Below are positions 1-10,926 of a DNA stretch of 64,000 nucleotides, in pieces. The translations under genes were made by a program, and so were the position numbers. Source of the stretch: Chrysemys picta bellii. Taxonomy: Eukaryota; Chordata; Testudines; Emydidae. The number at the start of each line of letters is the position of its first letter. Position 1 is the stretch's first letter. The stretch is taken from positions 10,106,998 to 10,170,997 of the forward strand of contig NC_088791.1 in assembly GCF_011386835.1 (NCBI RefSeq). Direction: 5' to 3'. The notes below the pieces were generated by a model. It was not told the origin of the DNA. It worked only from the letters and a program-made list of their open reading frames with translations, and searched no databases.

Positions 1-500
1 AGGAAGAAGCTACTAGAATCAATTAAGGCAGGCTAATCAGGGCACCTGGGTTTTAAAAGGAGCTCACTTCAGTTTGTGGTGTGAGTGTGAGGAGCTGGGA
101 GCAAGAGGCGCAAGGAGCTGAGAGTGAGAGGGTGAGGGTGTGCTGCTGCTGGAGGACTGAGGAGCACAAGCGTTATCAGACACCAGGAGGAAGGTCCTGT
201 GGTGAGAATAAGGAAGGTGCTTGGAGGAGGCCATGGGGAAGTAGCCCAGGGAGTTGTAGCTGTCATGCAGCTGTTACAGGAGGCACTATAGACAGCTGCA
301 GTCCACAGGGCCCTGGGCTGGAACCTGGAGTAGAGGGCGGGCCCCGGTTCCCCCCAAACCTCCCAATTGACCTGGACTGTGGGTTCTCCCAGAGGGGAAG
401 GTCTCTAGGCTGTTCCCCAACCCACATGGTGAATCTCTGAGGCAAGAAAATCCCCCAATAAGCGCAGGACCCACCAAGATAGAGGAGGAACTTTGTCACA
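1..500 (-). mobile_element. LTR-type repeat, copy A, cut by window start
   Basis: This is the reverse complement of the repeat at 59106-59766, with which it shares near-identical sequence through the whole block. The element terminus TGTGACAAAG lies at its right edge (read on the minus strand, ending at 500). The other end is outside the window. The complete copy has TG...CA ends and a 4-bp target duplication, so a solo LTR is the best reading. Open frames here of about 60-140 codons are mirrored in the other copy, but they resemble no protein and are probably incidental. Confidence 0.7.
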
Positions 501-790
501 GTGTGTACCAGGTGTGTTGGTAAACCATGTGTAGAGGTGAGTGTGTACTGCGTGTGCACACTGATCATAGGTGAGGGTGCACTGACGCTGATTGCAGGTG
601 TGGGTGTGTGTGTGGGTACGCACTGATTGCAGGTTTGTGTGTGTTGGTAGAGGGAGTGTGGGTATCCACTGGGTAGAGCAATGCACATATTAGGTATGGG
701 GGTATTTGCTGAGTGTAGGGGTGAGCATGACTGGGTAGGTATGAGGTTTGGGGGTGTTGGGTGGCGTGTGTGGGTCTATATGCAGGGGAG
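501..790. repeat. Degenerate GT-rich tandem DNA
   Basis: Imperfect repeats of units such as GTGTGTGGGTA and ACTGATTGCAGGT recur at irregular spacing next to the LTR end. This is simple-sequence expansion with decay. No gene is seen. Confidence 0.6.
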
Positions 791-3259
791 TTCCATTTGG
801 GTTCAGCGTTCATTAGAACTCTCTGGAGATGGTGCCTGTCGGTGTATTGGCACATCCCCAGCACTTGTATTACATCGGGATGGCAATTGGGTTGTACAGC
901 CTTCACCCGCAGGGCTCCCTCCACACCACCTGTTATACAATGGCCAACTCGCAGTTCGGTCTCTCTTTAATCCTCGTCAGCTGCTGGTTCCCCCAGCAGC
1001 CGCTCTGCCAGGTCAAAGCCATGGGGAATCCTCTTTTCTCTTTACGCCTAAGCATAGGGGTGAGCAGAGGCCTCTTGGATCAGTCAGTTTATGGGGAGGG
1101 GGTTGAAATGGATCAATGCTCCATGTCTCCCTCATCCGCACACTCACTGCAGCTCTGGGGGTGCAGGGAGGTTGATCTGTAACACAAATCTTGGGCATTG
1201 GATCCAGTTGCCTGCACAGATCTGAAGGGGGCCTAGCAGGCCATTGTTAGTTCACAGCGAGCTCACAGAGTGATGGTACTGGCACCGGGAGGCCTGTGGC
1301 TGAGTTGGACGCAGGCCAGTCTCCTTCAAGCACTCTTGGTATCACTCCGGCACAGTGGCTTCGGCCCTTACATCTGATGCTTCCCTGGGCAGGAGGCCAA
1401 AGCCGTCAGCCCACTGTCAGGCTCAGGTAGCTAATCCCAAATGGGGTTTCACTCCCAGAACAGCAGAGGGAGGTTGCCGTAGGCCCCGTGCTGAGCAGAA
1501 ATCTCATTGCGAGGATTGTTTTCCATTTTGATGAGCTCCTTCTTTATTTTCCCTTTAAATATTCCCTTTGCCGGAAACCTCACCATGCTGGCGTTGGGTT
1601 GGGGCCTGGAAATCAGGAAATGACACTGCCTCTAAACAGAGGGTGAAACCAGCCAGATGAGTGTTATGCTCAGAACTGAGAGGGAAGGGCAAATGCAATG
1701 GTTGCTGTAGTGTGTTGTTGTGTAACATCCCTTTAAGCAGTTTGGGAGCCTGCTAGCGGGCCGCCCTTTCCTCTATTGCAGAAGCCCTCAGAGGCCTGCC
1801 AGAGCAGCAGTGGACGTCCGTAGCTAGATCTTGCATATTTGTACATAGTTCATAAACGTGGTTATTTGGAATCTAGCTGCGCCATCCTGGTTACCCTCTA
1901 TTCTTAATACTGGGGAGAGAACAAGGACACAACAGCTGCCATGTTGGCCAACGCAGAATGGATTAGACCAGGGCACTCTGGAACTTAAAGCCTGAGTCTC
2001 TCTCTGCAACTAGCGACAAAGAGCCAGGCTCCTGGCAGAGAGCCGTAACAGACTCGCACAGGCAGGGCTGGATAACACAGTCATCCGTGGGCTACACGTA
2101 CGAAATGACCAACTCGCATAGCCAGGGAAAAGTGGATCCGATGTACTAACCCCACTCCTGAATCTTCATTTGTACTGAACTTTAGGGACAGTTTGGTTTC
2201 TGTACCTTAGCTTGTGTGTAGAACAAGGTTGATCCCTCCCTTCCTCCCCCTGCAGCTGCAGAAGAATGACTCTGCAGCTAAGTAGGTTAGCAGTGGCTGT
2301 GAAATCACATTCTTGCTTCTCCCCTAGTATCGCTGCTTTCCCGGGGCAAGGCCGCTGCAATTGTTTACCTGCCCCATACATACAGGGGGAACTGTCTGGG
2401 GACCACGCACTGTGTCTGATGAGGGCTCTGGCTGAGCCCGGAGGTGGTCATTGCTGGCTTAGCTCTCAGTGCACACACCTGACCCCGGCAGCCGCTAAGA
2501 GTGATGGGAACCAATGACCAAAGTAGCTGCTTGATAGGGTTTCCTAATTCGTTTAGCCCGGCCAGTGATCGAGACGGGGAGCTGCGAGTGTCAGAAGGAC
2601 GGAAACCCCATAGAGGGGGAAGAGGTTATTTAGGATCATGCAAGCGAGTTGAACTTGAAGCGGAGCGACCGGAACGGCACCGGGAAGTGCTTCCTGACAG
2701 CGATATCGACCGAACTGAGGCATAGTCTCCTAAGGGAGGAGGTGGAAAGCTCTATCAGTTGGGCCATTTGAAAGTGGGCTGGACAGAGGAATGCACAGTA
2801 GGGAACAATCCGGCTCTGGGGGCAGGCTAGACTAGCCGACAGAACAGGTCCTTCCTGGCGAGTCTACCCGTTGGGAAGCTCTTGCCACGTTTTGGGCTGT
2901 GGTCGTTTCTGAGCCAACGCACGGTGCCCAAGGTTTTAGGAAGTTTTTTCCCCTTGTGGGGCAGACAGCCTAGATTCCCACCCTTTTCTGCACTCCGTCC
3001 TTCTGGTGTCCCCCATCACACCCCAAACCTCCTACCACATTGCCCGTACCACCCTCTGAGGAAGGCTCCCCCTAGATTCCTGTGGATGCTGTACCTGCAT
3101 TTGTCCACAGGGAGGCCCCACTGTGCACCAGCAAAAAAATGAGTCCATGTGATCTCCCTCTAGCAAAGGGGCTCCCGCCAGGGAATGGGGTGCAAGGGGA
3201 AGGTAAGGGAGCCAGTTGTCTGTGAATAGGAAAGAGAGCCAATGAAATAATTTCTCTAG
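791..3259. other. Unassigned intronic DNA
   Basis: No exon or confident repeat was recognised. Frames such as 829-1182 (+) have no recognisable domain. A block at about 1490-1620 is AT-rich with low repeat character, and could be a conserved non-coding element. Confidence 0.4.
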
Positions 3260-3695
3260 ACCAGGGTTTCTAAAATGTGGCCACTGGTGGATTTTTTTTT
3301 GCAGCCTCCTGGGCGGAGATGGGGGGCAGGGGAGGAAAGCAGCGGCCCCTCCCTGCAGCACCCAGTTCTTGTTCCTGGATGCGCCACCTTAGTGTTTGCT
3401 GGTGCTGCCGGCAGGGATCGGTGCCCTGGACCGCACAGCCTCCTCGGGGGCTCTGGGCAGCGCCTCTGGAGACATGGGGGGCCAGTGTGCATGGCACTGG
3501 AGGACCCTGGGACTCTTCAGGTGGCTGGTGAGTTCCCGACCTACCGTCCCGGGGGCGGCAGGGTTCAGGCTTTAGCCCCGGTGGGTGGCAGGGCTCGAGC
3601 TTGGAAGAATTTTCAGAGCAGCCACCAGCAAGAGTTGGTGGCTGCACTCTGCGGCCAGCAACAAATGCATCGTGAGAACCCCGGCCCTAGACAAT
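3260..3695. repeat. GC-rich interspersed repeat, unclassified
   Basis: The block starts with a CCAGGGTTTCTAAAATGTGG-like end and finishes near GAGAACCCCGGCCCTAGAC. It is GC-rich inside AT-richer flanks, a pattern shared with the hAT-type non-autonomous elements elsewhere in the window. No target duplication was identified, so class and ends are uncertain. The overlapping long frames on both strands are compositional. Confidence 0.35.
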
Positions 3696-3869
3696 AATAA
3701 ATAACAGAAGGAGTAGACAGTGTTCAGTGCAGGAGTCTGTGATCTGACCACCTCCTGTAGGAGTTATTGAGAGTGACTCTGTCACCAGATCCGTCAAGGT
3801 GACCAAGTGGCTGCAAATTCTTGAGCCTCTTCCAGTCTGCTCAATGGTTAGCACTACTCTCTCACTCTC

Positions 3870-4030
3870 CCTGAAGGCAGTGTGTGATCTGGTGGGTGGA
3901 GCACAGGGCTGGGATCCAGGCACTCCTGACTTCGATGCCCTACTGACTTGCTATGTCATCTTGGGAAAGCCCTTTAACTGCTCCGTGCCTCAGTTTCTCC
4001 GTCTGTCAAATGGGGGTAAGAATTCTTTGC
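3870..4030 (+). mobile_element. MIR-type SINE
   Basis: It carries the ordered MIR landmarks: GAGCACAGGGCTGGGATCCA, then CTTGGGAAAGCCCTTTAACT, then GCCTCAGTTTCTCCGTCTG and AAATGGGG. These match the tRNA-related and core segments of the ancient amniote MIR family. The copy is diverged and its ends are approximate. Confidence 0.75.
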
Positions 4031-4664
4031 TGCCTGAGGACTGAGTTCAGTTTGTATGGCCCGACCATCTCTACTCTCTGTTCATGTCCTCTCGTTCCTG
4101 TGTCCGTCTCTCCTTGTGCCTTTCTCTCAGGTACAGCAGGGCTCTGCTCCATTCCCACCTATTATACACAATGACTCAGTGATTGATTTTCCTGGCTGAA
4201 AGATTGAGTTAAAAGAAACAAGCTCACAGCCTGTGTGTAAGGGAAGGAAACTGGTTGGTTTCTCAGTATTGTCAAGAGCCAGTGTCCTGTTGTTTCCTCT
4301 AGGGTGAAAGGAGAAAGCAGGAAGAGGGGAAGAAGGCCTGTTCTGTACTCAGTTGAGAGAGAGCGTGGGAGCTGGAAAGTGACTGACCTGGATCATTAAG
4401 TCCTGGTAGCCCTCGGCCTGCTTTAGTCAGCAGCAAATTGAGAACACGAGTGCAGAGCACCAAGCCTTTGTTCATTCATCCACCATCATATTCACTTTGG
4501 GCTTTGCCTTCCCTCCTTCCAGGAAGAGCCCGTTACTCCTCCTGAGTCACCGTGCAGGGGAGAAGCAGTGGCTGGGGCTTTCAGGCGTGCCAGCCCTTTG
4601 GTGGTTTGGCTGGCGAAAGGTCCCAGAGCTTTTGGCTACTGGAGAATGGAAGATTCTGTGAAAT
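4031..4664. other. Unassigned intronic DNA
   Basis: No gene or repeat family was recognised in this 634-bp stretch. Confidence 0.4.
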
Positions 4665-5035
4665 CAAATGGCAACAAATTCAAAACATAAAAGCAAATGC
4701 TTTTTTCACACAATGAGGAATTAGACTCACTGCCACCGGATGCTGTTGAGGCCAAGAATAAACTAATAATATTCAAAGAAGGATCAGACATTTATCTGGA
4801 TAGCAAGACTATGCAAAGTTATCGTAGTTAACGTTATGTTGGGAGGGATCTAAAATCTCCTGCTTCAGGGTTTAAGACCGTCTTGGGGGTGGCGGGCAGA
4901 TTACCCCACATCTGCCTACTGTGGGGTTTCTTGCACCTTCCTCGGAAGCATCTGCTTAGCCCATGTCAGAGACAGAAGACTGAAGTAGATGGACTGTTGG
5001 TTTGATCCATTATGGCAATTGCAATGTTCCTAAAA
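4665..5035 (+). mobile_element. Old CR1 LINE, 3' end
   Basis: The segment reads through the end of a CR1 reverse-transcriptase frame (a TTTTTTCACACAATGAGGAA block, then TGCCACCGGATGCTGTTGAGG) into a typical CR1 3' UTR (TGGGAGGGATCTAAAATC, TTTCTTGCACCTTCCTCGGA, ATGGCAATTGCAATGTTCCT). It is 5' truncated and strongly decayed, and it differs from the young CR1 group at 17560 and 46651. Confidence 0.75.
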
Positions 5036-5294
5036 TCAGTGACCTCCATAGATCATAAGTGATATTCTACTCTGAGAGGAGACTCACATCATAGGATGCC
5101 ATGTTTGTGGTGGGTAATTTCTATATCAAATGCGCTCGGTGGCATGGAAAAAGCTCCCTTCCTTTCTAAGCATCTGTCTAGCTTCTTGCGTGGGACCCAC
5201 TGCTGCGAGTGAATTGCATGCGTCCTCTTGTTTTTGTTGCCCCCTTTGCTCCCCTCCTGACCCACTTGTTTGTCTCATCCGCTTGAGTGTCTCA

Positions 5295-5432
5295 CCCCCT
5301 TTCAGACTGCAAGCTCTTTGGGGGCGGGACTGTCATTTTCAATGTGTTTGTACAGCACCATGGGACATCACCTAGTTGGCCTCTAGGTCCTATGGCCATA
5401 TAAATGTTGACAGTAATAATAATGGTATCTGA
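5295..5432 (+). mobile_element. SINE tail of MIR-like family
   Basis: The sequence carries GCAAGCTCTTTGGGGGCGGGA and TGTTTGTACAGCACCATGGG, followed by an ATAATAATGG tail. The same tail occurs in the longer copies at 33585, 42780 and 50155, so this is a 5'-truncated member of that family. Confidence 0.6.
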
Positions 5433-5487
5433 ACACCTTTTCTAATCTGACAGTCCTGCAAACTCCATTGGAGTTCTTTCCTTTCCA

Positions 5488-6095
5488 GGTTTCAGAGGGG
5501 TAGCTGTGTTAGTCTATATCAGCAAAAACAATGAGGAGTCCTTGTGGCACCTTAGAGACTAATAAAGTTATTTGGGCATAAGTTTTCGTGGGCTAGAACC
5601 CACTTCATCAGATGCATGGAGTGAAAAATATAGGAGCAGGTATAATAGGAGAAAAAACTTTTGAAGTGCTAAGAGTGGCCCATTACAGACAGTTGATAAG
5701 AAGGTGTGAGTAACAGTAGGGAGAAATCAATATTGGGGAAATTAAGTTTAGGTTTTGTAATGACCCAGCCACTCCCAGTCTTTATTCAGGCCTAATCTGA
5801 TGGTGTCCAGCTTGCAAATTAATTCCAGTTCTGCAGCTTCACGTTGGAGTCTGTTTTTGAGGTTTTGTTGTTGAAGAATTGCCACTTTTAGGTCTGTTAT
5901 TGAGTGACCAGAGAGATTAAAGTGTTCTACTGGTTTTTGAATGTTATGATTCCTGACGTCAGATTTGTGTCCGTTTATTCTTTTGCGTGGAGACTGTCCA
6001 GTTTGGCCAATGTACATGGCAGAGGGGCATTGCTGGCATTCCCAGGCATCATCACCAGTAACAAAGGGTTTGCAGAACATGCCCTAGATGAGACC
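5488..6095 (-). mobile_element. Penelope-like element, lineage A, 5' truncated
   Basis: Read on the minus strand, this holds a GIY-YIG endonuclease frame followed by a 3' tail ending in GACTAACACAGCTACCCCTC. The tail is the same family as the insertions at 22460, 23981, 38265, 58750 and 62811. PLEs of this type encode a reverse transcriptase followed by a C-terminal GIY-YIG domain; only the endonuclease end and 3' UTR remain. The reverse transcriptase is missing through truncation. Confidence 0.8.
5748..6080 (-). CDS. PLE GIY-YIG endonuclease fragment (partial frame)
   Basis: An uninterrupted 110-codon frame on the minus strand. It contains MYIGQTGQSPRKRINGHK, with the YIG motif, the catalytic-type Arg and a following His, then PVEHFNLSGHS and a C-terminal LDTIRLGLN block. 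This order matches the endonuclease domain of Penelope/Neptune-type retroelements, which nicks target DNA for target-primed reverse transcription. The start codon used here is arbitrary, because the true protein would continue upstream into the lost reverse transcriptase. It is a remnant and is not expected to be expressed as a gene. Confidence 0.75.
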   Translation of the reverse strand: MFCKPFVTGDDAWECQQCPSAMYIGQTGQSPRKRINGHKSDVRNHNIQKPVEHFNLSGHSITDLKVAILQQQNLKNRLQREAAELELICKLDTIRLGLNKDWEWLGHYKT

Positions 6096-7516
6096 TGGGC
6101 AACCCCCTGGGTTTGTCCAGAGAGCAATCCTACGCTGATGATGCAGCAGGAGGAAAGGAGTGCAGGTGTCCCTCCCATAGTTCTTTTGGGCCTGCAGAGA
6201 AAACATTGTGAAGGGACTGAAGCCAACAGCTCTGACACTGAACACACACAGCAGATTAGTTGAGTTAAGAAGCTGCTGTTATTACAGGGTCACTGTGGTT
6301 TTGCTACTTGGGAGGTTTGGTCTCGAATATCTAGCTCCACACGTCCAGCCTCACCCATCTGCATCCCCAGGTGGCCACTTTTAAAACCTCCCGCCCCCTC
6401 CAGATAAAATTGTCAGATCATAACGTTTGGGTCGGGATGCTGTCTCTGTGTTAAGACTCGTGTCACTATGTCTCCGTTCAGCCTTTTAAGACACTGGCAC
6501 TTTAGTGTCCGTCATCGATGCTATGGTGATGGGCCCAACATGGGCACCTAGGCATGCAAGACAAGCCCATCCAAATAGAGAGTGCCCTGGAACTAAACCT
6601 TGTGCCTGGGAGCCCATGGTCTGTGCAGTCCCAGCTCCTCTCCAGTTTGGATAAGCACTTACTGGGCTTTGGGTGGGCAGGGGCACTGTCGTGTGCATGG
6701 TTCTGACTGTGATCCTATGTTGCAGGAGTGTGTGTTTGGGGAACGGTGTATGTGGGTGTGTGTGGGTAGTGGGCGTAGGTGTGTGCATATCGGGAGAGGG
6801 CTGCGGGCTGTGTGTGTGTGTTTGCTGGAGGAGTTTCTAAGCAGGTGCGGGCTTGCAGCTGGATCTGAATCACAATGTGCCGTTGAAATGACAGCCCTGT
6901 GGTGTTACAGGGCCTTATCTCAGTGCCTCATTTGCCAGTGGGGACTACGTCACGGGGAAGGAGTCCGTGGGCAACCCTGTCCTTGCCTTTCCTGTGCAGT
7001 ACTCTCACTTTGGGGCCTGGACGGTGTGTAGGGATGGAGGCACATCGTGTGTGTGGATAGATTATCCCATGAAACCCAATGTCTGCAATTTCCTGTAGTG
7101 CCACCTGCTGGCTAAAGGAGAAATATCCGTTCACATGGAGATGTTCCATCCACCCCATAGGAAACTTACTAAAGCATTATTTTGCCTTTACCTCTGCTCC
7201 TCCATGCAAGCCCCACAGCTGGGAACGTTGTGTGAGGTGAAATGTACCTAAGACCATCCTCACTGATTGTTACATAAATTAGCCATCCCTCCAGGATGTC
7301 GTGGACAAAGGTTGGCTCCTAGTATTAGCCTTTGGCTGAGAATGCAAGGAACAAGACTAGCAATGTTTGGGCTGTGATGGCAGCTGCCCCTGGAGTGGTC
7401 TAAGTTTCCATGGTGGAGTGGGCTACTAATTCATAGCCCACTGATTGGCTTGCAAACCCTGTGCCAGGAAGGGAAGACACTCATGTTCTCTCTCCCCATT
7501 TGTCCTTGCTTTGCAG
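6096..7516. other. Intron upstream of the plexin exon
   Basis: No coding segment or clear transposon was recognised. A GT-rich degenerate tract lies at about 6720-6830. The last 29 bases (7488-7516) form a pyrimidine-rich splice acceptor ending CTTTGCAG. Confidence 0.5.
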
Positions 7517-7648
7517 ATCCGCGTAGATGGCCCCACCAATAGCGCCCTGGAGTACGAGATCGTGCAGGTGGTGGACACCGGCCCCATATTACGGGATATG
7601 GCCTTTTCAATGGATCATGAGCACCTGTACATCATGTCTGAGAAGCAG
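7517..7648 (+). CDS. PLXNA1: Class A plexin, internal exon of the sema domain
   Basis: This is a 132-bp exon of exactly 44 codons. It is preceded by a polypyrimidine tract and TTGCAG, and followed by GTAAGC, with phase 0 at both ends. The peptide begins IRVDGPTNSALEYEIV and includes VVDTGPILRDMAFSMDHEH and LYIMSEKQ. In class A plexins this stretch is the last blade region of the extracellular sema beta-propeller, just before the PSI domain that starts near VPVESC. Plexin-A proteins are single-pass receptors for semaphorins, acting with neuropilins in axon guidance. The VQVVD...DMAFS.DHE.LYIMSE pattern fits my memory of PLXNA1 better than PLXNA2, A3 or A4, but the paralogue is inferred. The open frame extends into both introns (7445-7807) without coding meaning. 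No neighbouring plexin exon is in the window. Confidence 0.85.
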
Positions 7649-8821
7649 GTAAGCCTCCCAGGTTGTTTGGGATGCTTTGAAAGCCTTTCCTCTGTGGCTG
7701 GCCGACTGGCACCCGAATGTCTGAAGAGGTCCTGTGGGGGAAATCTCAGAACCAGCCACGCTGGAGGTGAAAGTTTAGGTGGAAGTTTATGTTGTGGTGT
7801 TATTTAAAGTACCAATAAAACCAGACATCAGGAAGGGGACAATTTGTCATCCAGAGTGGGAACTCCACCTGCTTCCAGCCACCTTCCCTTCCAGGCCTAT
7901 GGAGGGGGCTTGCCTTGCTGGGTGTGGGAGATCGGAGGGCTGCTGCGGTGTATTGTTGTTGAGAGTTCGAGGGGTTTATGTTGGGTGCCTGGGCACATCG
8001 CTAATTTCCCAGAGCTCTTGAAGTCCATTGTGCGTTATTAGGTTTTGGGGGTGGGGAAGTTGTATGAAGTTTTCTAATAGCTTAGGTCAGGGGCTTAACC
8101 AATCACCATCAGGGGAGTTGTGCAGGCTTGTAAAGTGCTTTGAGATCACCATCTGGAAGGCATGCGAGAGGGAAAATTTATCATTGATCCTTTGTGTGAT
8201 AAAGGAACGCTCATGCCCTGCTTGCCACTAGATGGCTCTTAGTTGGACCGGAGACTGCCAGCAAGGGTGCCAGTGGGGATAGGGTTGTCTGCATTCTGGG
8301 AGCCACTGACTCATTTCATGGAGGCCACCTAGCAGCCCTCAGATGGTAATAGTGATAACCAGCTGGCAAATCAGCTGCCTGTAGGGCTCCCTAGTCCACT
8401 GCAGTCACCTGGAGGATGCAAGTCCCTTTGGGTAGGACGTGCTTTGCTAATTCTTTCCACTCAGCGGAATTCCTTTTCAGTCTCCCCTCCTGCCCACTTC
8501 CCTACTTCCAGCCACTCAGGAGCCTGATACAGCATGTGCTTTGAAAGCCTCCCTTAGCCCTCACCCTGTCCCAGGGTCACTCTGCACGCACCAAAAGCCA
8601 ACCGCCTCCTGGAGGGAGTAAACCTTCCTTCCTCTGGTACTTTCCAGCTCTCTCTTTTTCTCTCCCCTCCCTAGCAGCCTGACATCCACTTTCCTCCCAA
8701 GCAAGTCCTCTTTATGTGGGAGCCCCTATCTTGGCCTACAAACTAGGGCCTGAACCAGAGACCTTCTGAGCTGCTACTGCTTGAGCTAAACAGCCAAGCC
8801 ACCATAACTGGTGCTGTAATA
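7649..8821 (+). other. Start of the large downstream intron
   Basis: The intron starts with the donor GTAAGC. A GTAAAGTGCTTTGAGATC motif near 8130 resembles the tail of old L2/MIR elements. Otherwise no gene or repeat was recognised. Confidence 0.5.
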
Positions 8822-9042
8822 CAATGGCTCTCAACCTTTCCAGACGACTGGACCCCTTCCAGGAGTCTGGTTTGTGTTGCGTACTCCCAATTACACCTCA
8901 CTTAAAAACGACTTGCTTGCAAAATCAGACATAAAAATCCGAAAGTGTCACAGCACACCATTACCGACAAATTGCCGACTTTCTCATTTTTACCATGTAA
9001 TTATAAAATATAAATATTGTACTTAAATGTTGTCAATATTTG
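8822..9042. mobile_element. hAT (Charlie-like) element, left part
   Basis: It begins CAATGGCTCTCAACCTTTCC, a decayed form of the CAGTGGTTCTCAACC hAT terminus also seen at 56742. It continues through an AT-rich interior (ACATAAAAATCCGAAAGTGT, then TACCATGTAATTATAAAATA). It is interrupted on the right by the PLE at 9043, and no right terminus was found. Confidence 0.6.
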
Positions 9043-9955
9043 CAGTGTTATTGTAGCCATGTTGGTTCCAGGATATTAGAAAACAAGGTGAGACAAGCTT
9101 TCAAGCTACACAGAGCTCTTCTTCAGGTTGGAGAAAGGTGCTCAGAGGGTCACAGATAAATACAGCCTTGAACAGATTGTTTAGCATAAGTAGTTAGCAC
9201 CTATTCAAGGGACCATACAAGGTACAGTGGCCTGTTAACACCTCTGCAGTCATAGGACAAAAAGGGAAGGTTAGTGGGTTACAGATGGTGGCAATAAGCC
9301 ATAAATCCAGTATCATTATTATGTCCGTGATTTTTAGTGTCTTGTGAAGTTATGAATTTAAGCTCCCGGGCTCATGTTTTGAAGGTGGTGTTCAGGGTTC
9401 CTTGGAGAATGAGGACTGAGAGGTCAGCTACAGAGTGATCGCTTTATGAAATGTGTTCGCCCACGGGTGATATAGTGTTCCTGTCTTTTCTCATTTTTCT
9501 GTGTGAGTTTATTTGAGAGCGTATTGATTGCCTGCTTTCACCCACATAGTTGTTATTGTGGCATTTACTGCACTGAATGAGGTACATCTCCTGTTGTAAT
9601 AGGCATGGGTAGGACCCATGGATGTTGAAAGGTGTGTTGTGGGGGGTTATTGATCATGGTAGCAATGGAGATACGTGTACAGGTTTTACATCTGTTCTGG
9701 CAGGGTGAGTTGGTGGGTCATGATCTCTGGGGAGCTTGCTTCTGATGATGAGCTTGGAGCGGTTGTCTGAAGGCCAGAAGAGGGAGATTGGGAAAGATTT
9801 CTTTCAGGATGTGGTCCCCATTGACTATGGGTTGTAGTCGTTTAACGATGCATCACATGGGTTGCGTATCTCATTGATGTTTTTTTTCTCATTTTTTGTC
9901 AGACTTAGAAAGTCAAAGATAATGTGGCTGAAATGTTGTCCAGCTGTGCTACCTA
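9043..9955 (-). mobile_element. Penelope-like element, lineage B, 5' truncated
   Basis: On the minus strand the element ends in a 3' tail containing TAATATCCTGGAACCAACAT. Upstream of that is a decayed GIY-YIG coding region. The tail, CAGTGTTATTGTAGCCATGT on the plus strand, is shared with 13752-13840 and differs from lineage A. The right boundary is uncertain because coding sequence fades without a target duplication. Confidence 0.7.
9385..9566 (-). pseudogene. Decayed PLE GIY-YIG endonuclease
   Basis: Minus-strand translation gives CHNNNYVGESRQSIRSQINS, then ISPVGEH and, after a stop codon, SDHSVADLSVLILQGTL. The YVG motif, the Arg and the PVGEH...H block align in order with the lineage A frame at 5748-6080. 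One in-frame TAA (TTA at 9444-9446 on the plus strand) separates the two halves. It is too short and interrupted to be a working gene. Confidence 0.75.
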
Positions 9956-9989
9956 GCTCATGACAGATCCATATGACACATGACTAAAC

Positions 9990-10100
9990 TGGAGCTAAAC
10001 AAGGTGAAGTGGCCTGTTTAGGGATACTAGGTGGTGGTCGGGCTGGGAATAGAACCCAGGAGTCCTGGCCCTCAACTGTATCAAACTGCTTTTCCTGTCT
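9990..10100 (-). mobile_element. MIR-type SINE fragment
   Basis: AAGGTGAAGTGGCCTGTTTA followed by GGGAATAGAACCCAGGAGTC is the reverse complement of the central and tRNA-like part of MIR. It is truncated at both sides. Confidence 0.6.
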
Positions 10101-10800
10101 TACAACACTGAGGGTGGCCAAGCTATCGGGGGGAGCCAACAGAGCACAGGGTGTTTTTATTTTACATATGATCTGATTTGGTGAAACATTCAAAGCAACA
10201 TAAGCCAGTGCCTATCCCTGATGCTATCTGTAGGGCAGCCAGCCATGCTGATGACAGCATAACTACCCTGTTAGTAAGGATGTTCCCTATATGCTCATGA
10301 CATCTTGCACTTCAGGCGCTGAATTGAATTAGCATTTGCAAGGGCTGGGCAGAGAGAGGGGTGGGGGCTGAGAGCAATTCCTGTGGCTGTGGTGGGTATT
10401 TGTTTTTTCATAGAGATTCCCAGGATACTATTAATTGTGCTGCATATAAACTGCCTGGGTTGTGCCCACAAAGTGCTCCTGGTGTCTTCAGGCCTGTGCA
10501 GAACCGGAGGGAAGATTTCTCCCCAAGAGTAAGGGGGAAAATGGGCCCAACAACGTAGGCTGACATTTCCAAGTCCGGTTGGGGGTTGCATGCTCAGCTA
10601 ATGGCCAGCTTTATAAACTCAGCTCCATCCCTAAACGTTCCCTGGCATCGCGTGACAGCATGCGCGTGAGCGCCAGTGCCAGGGCTAGGTTCCCACTCAG
10701 GTCATTACTTCCTGCCTCCCCAAATCCCCTGGCGGCTGTAGTTGGGGGTAGTATTCCTCTTCACGGCCTGTCCTGAACTGTTCCGCAGTGTTGCTGTGTG
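10101..10800. other. Unassigned intronic DNA
   Basis: No gene was recognised. Short frames on both strands show no domain or plausible splice pair. Confidence 0.4.
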
Positions 10801-10926
10801 CGGTAAGGCCCTGATCCAGTCCCGCACTTAGACACATGTTTAATGTTAAGCACATGAATAGCCCCTGGGACTACTCTTGTGCTACAAGTTAAACACCACT
10901 TAAGTGCTTTGCAGGATCGGGGCCAT
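10801..10926. mobile_element. Palindromic GGCCCTGATCC MITE
   Basis: The ends AAGGCCCTGATCCAG and GGATCGGGGCC are inverted relative to each other. Inside, TTTAATGTTAAGCACATG mirrors a TTAAACACCACTTAAGTGC arm around GGGACTACT. Shorter copies of the same design occur at about ten other places in this window. It encodes no protein and must have been moved in trans. Confidence 0.6.

Noticed and set aside
829..1182. 117-codon plus-strand frame
   Set aside because: It overlaps another frame on the same strand, with no domain and no plausible splice boundaries.
3275..3697. 140-codon plus-strand frame in GC-rich DNA
   Set aside because: Long frames on both strands overlap in the same GC-rich block, which looks like a repeat. 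No domain was recognised.
7445..7807. The full 120-codon frame around the plexin exon as coding
   Set aside because: Homology stops precisely at the AG and GT splice signals. The flanking residues are intronic read-through.
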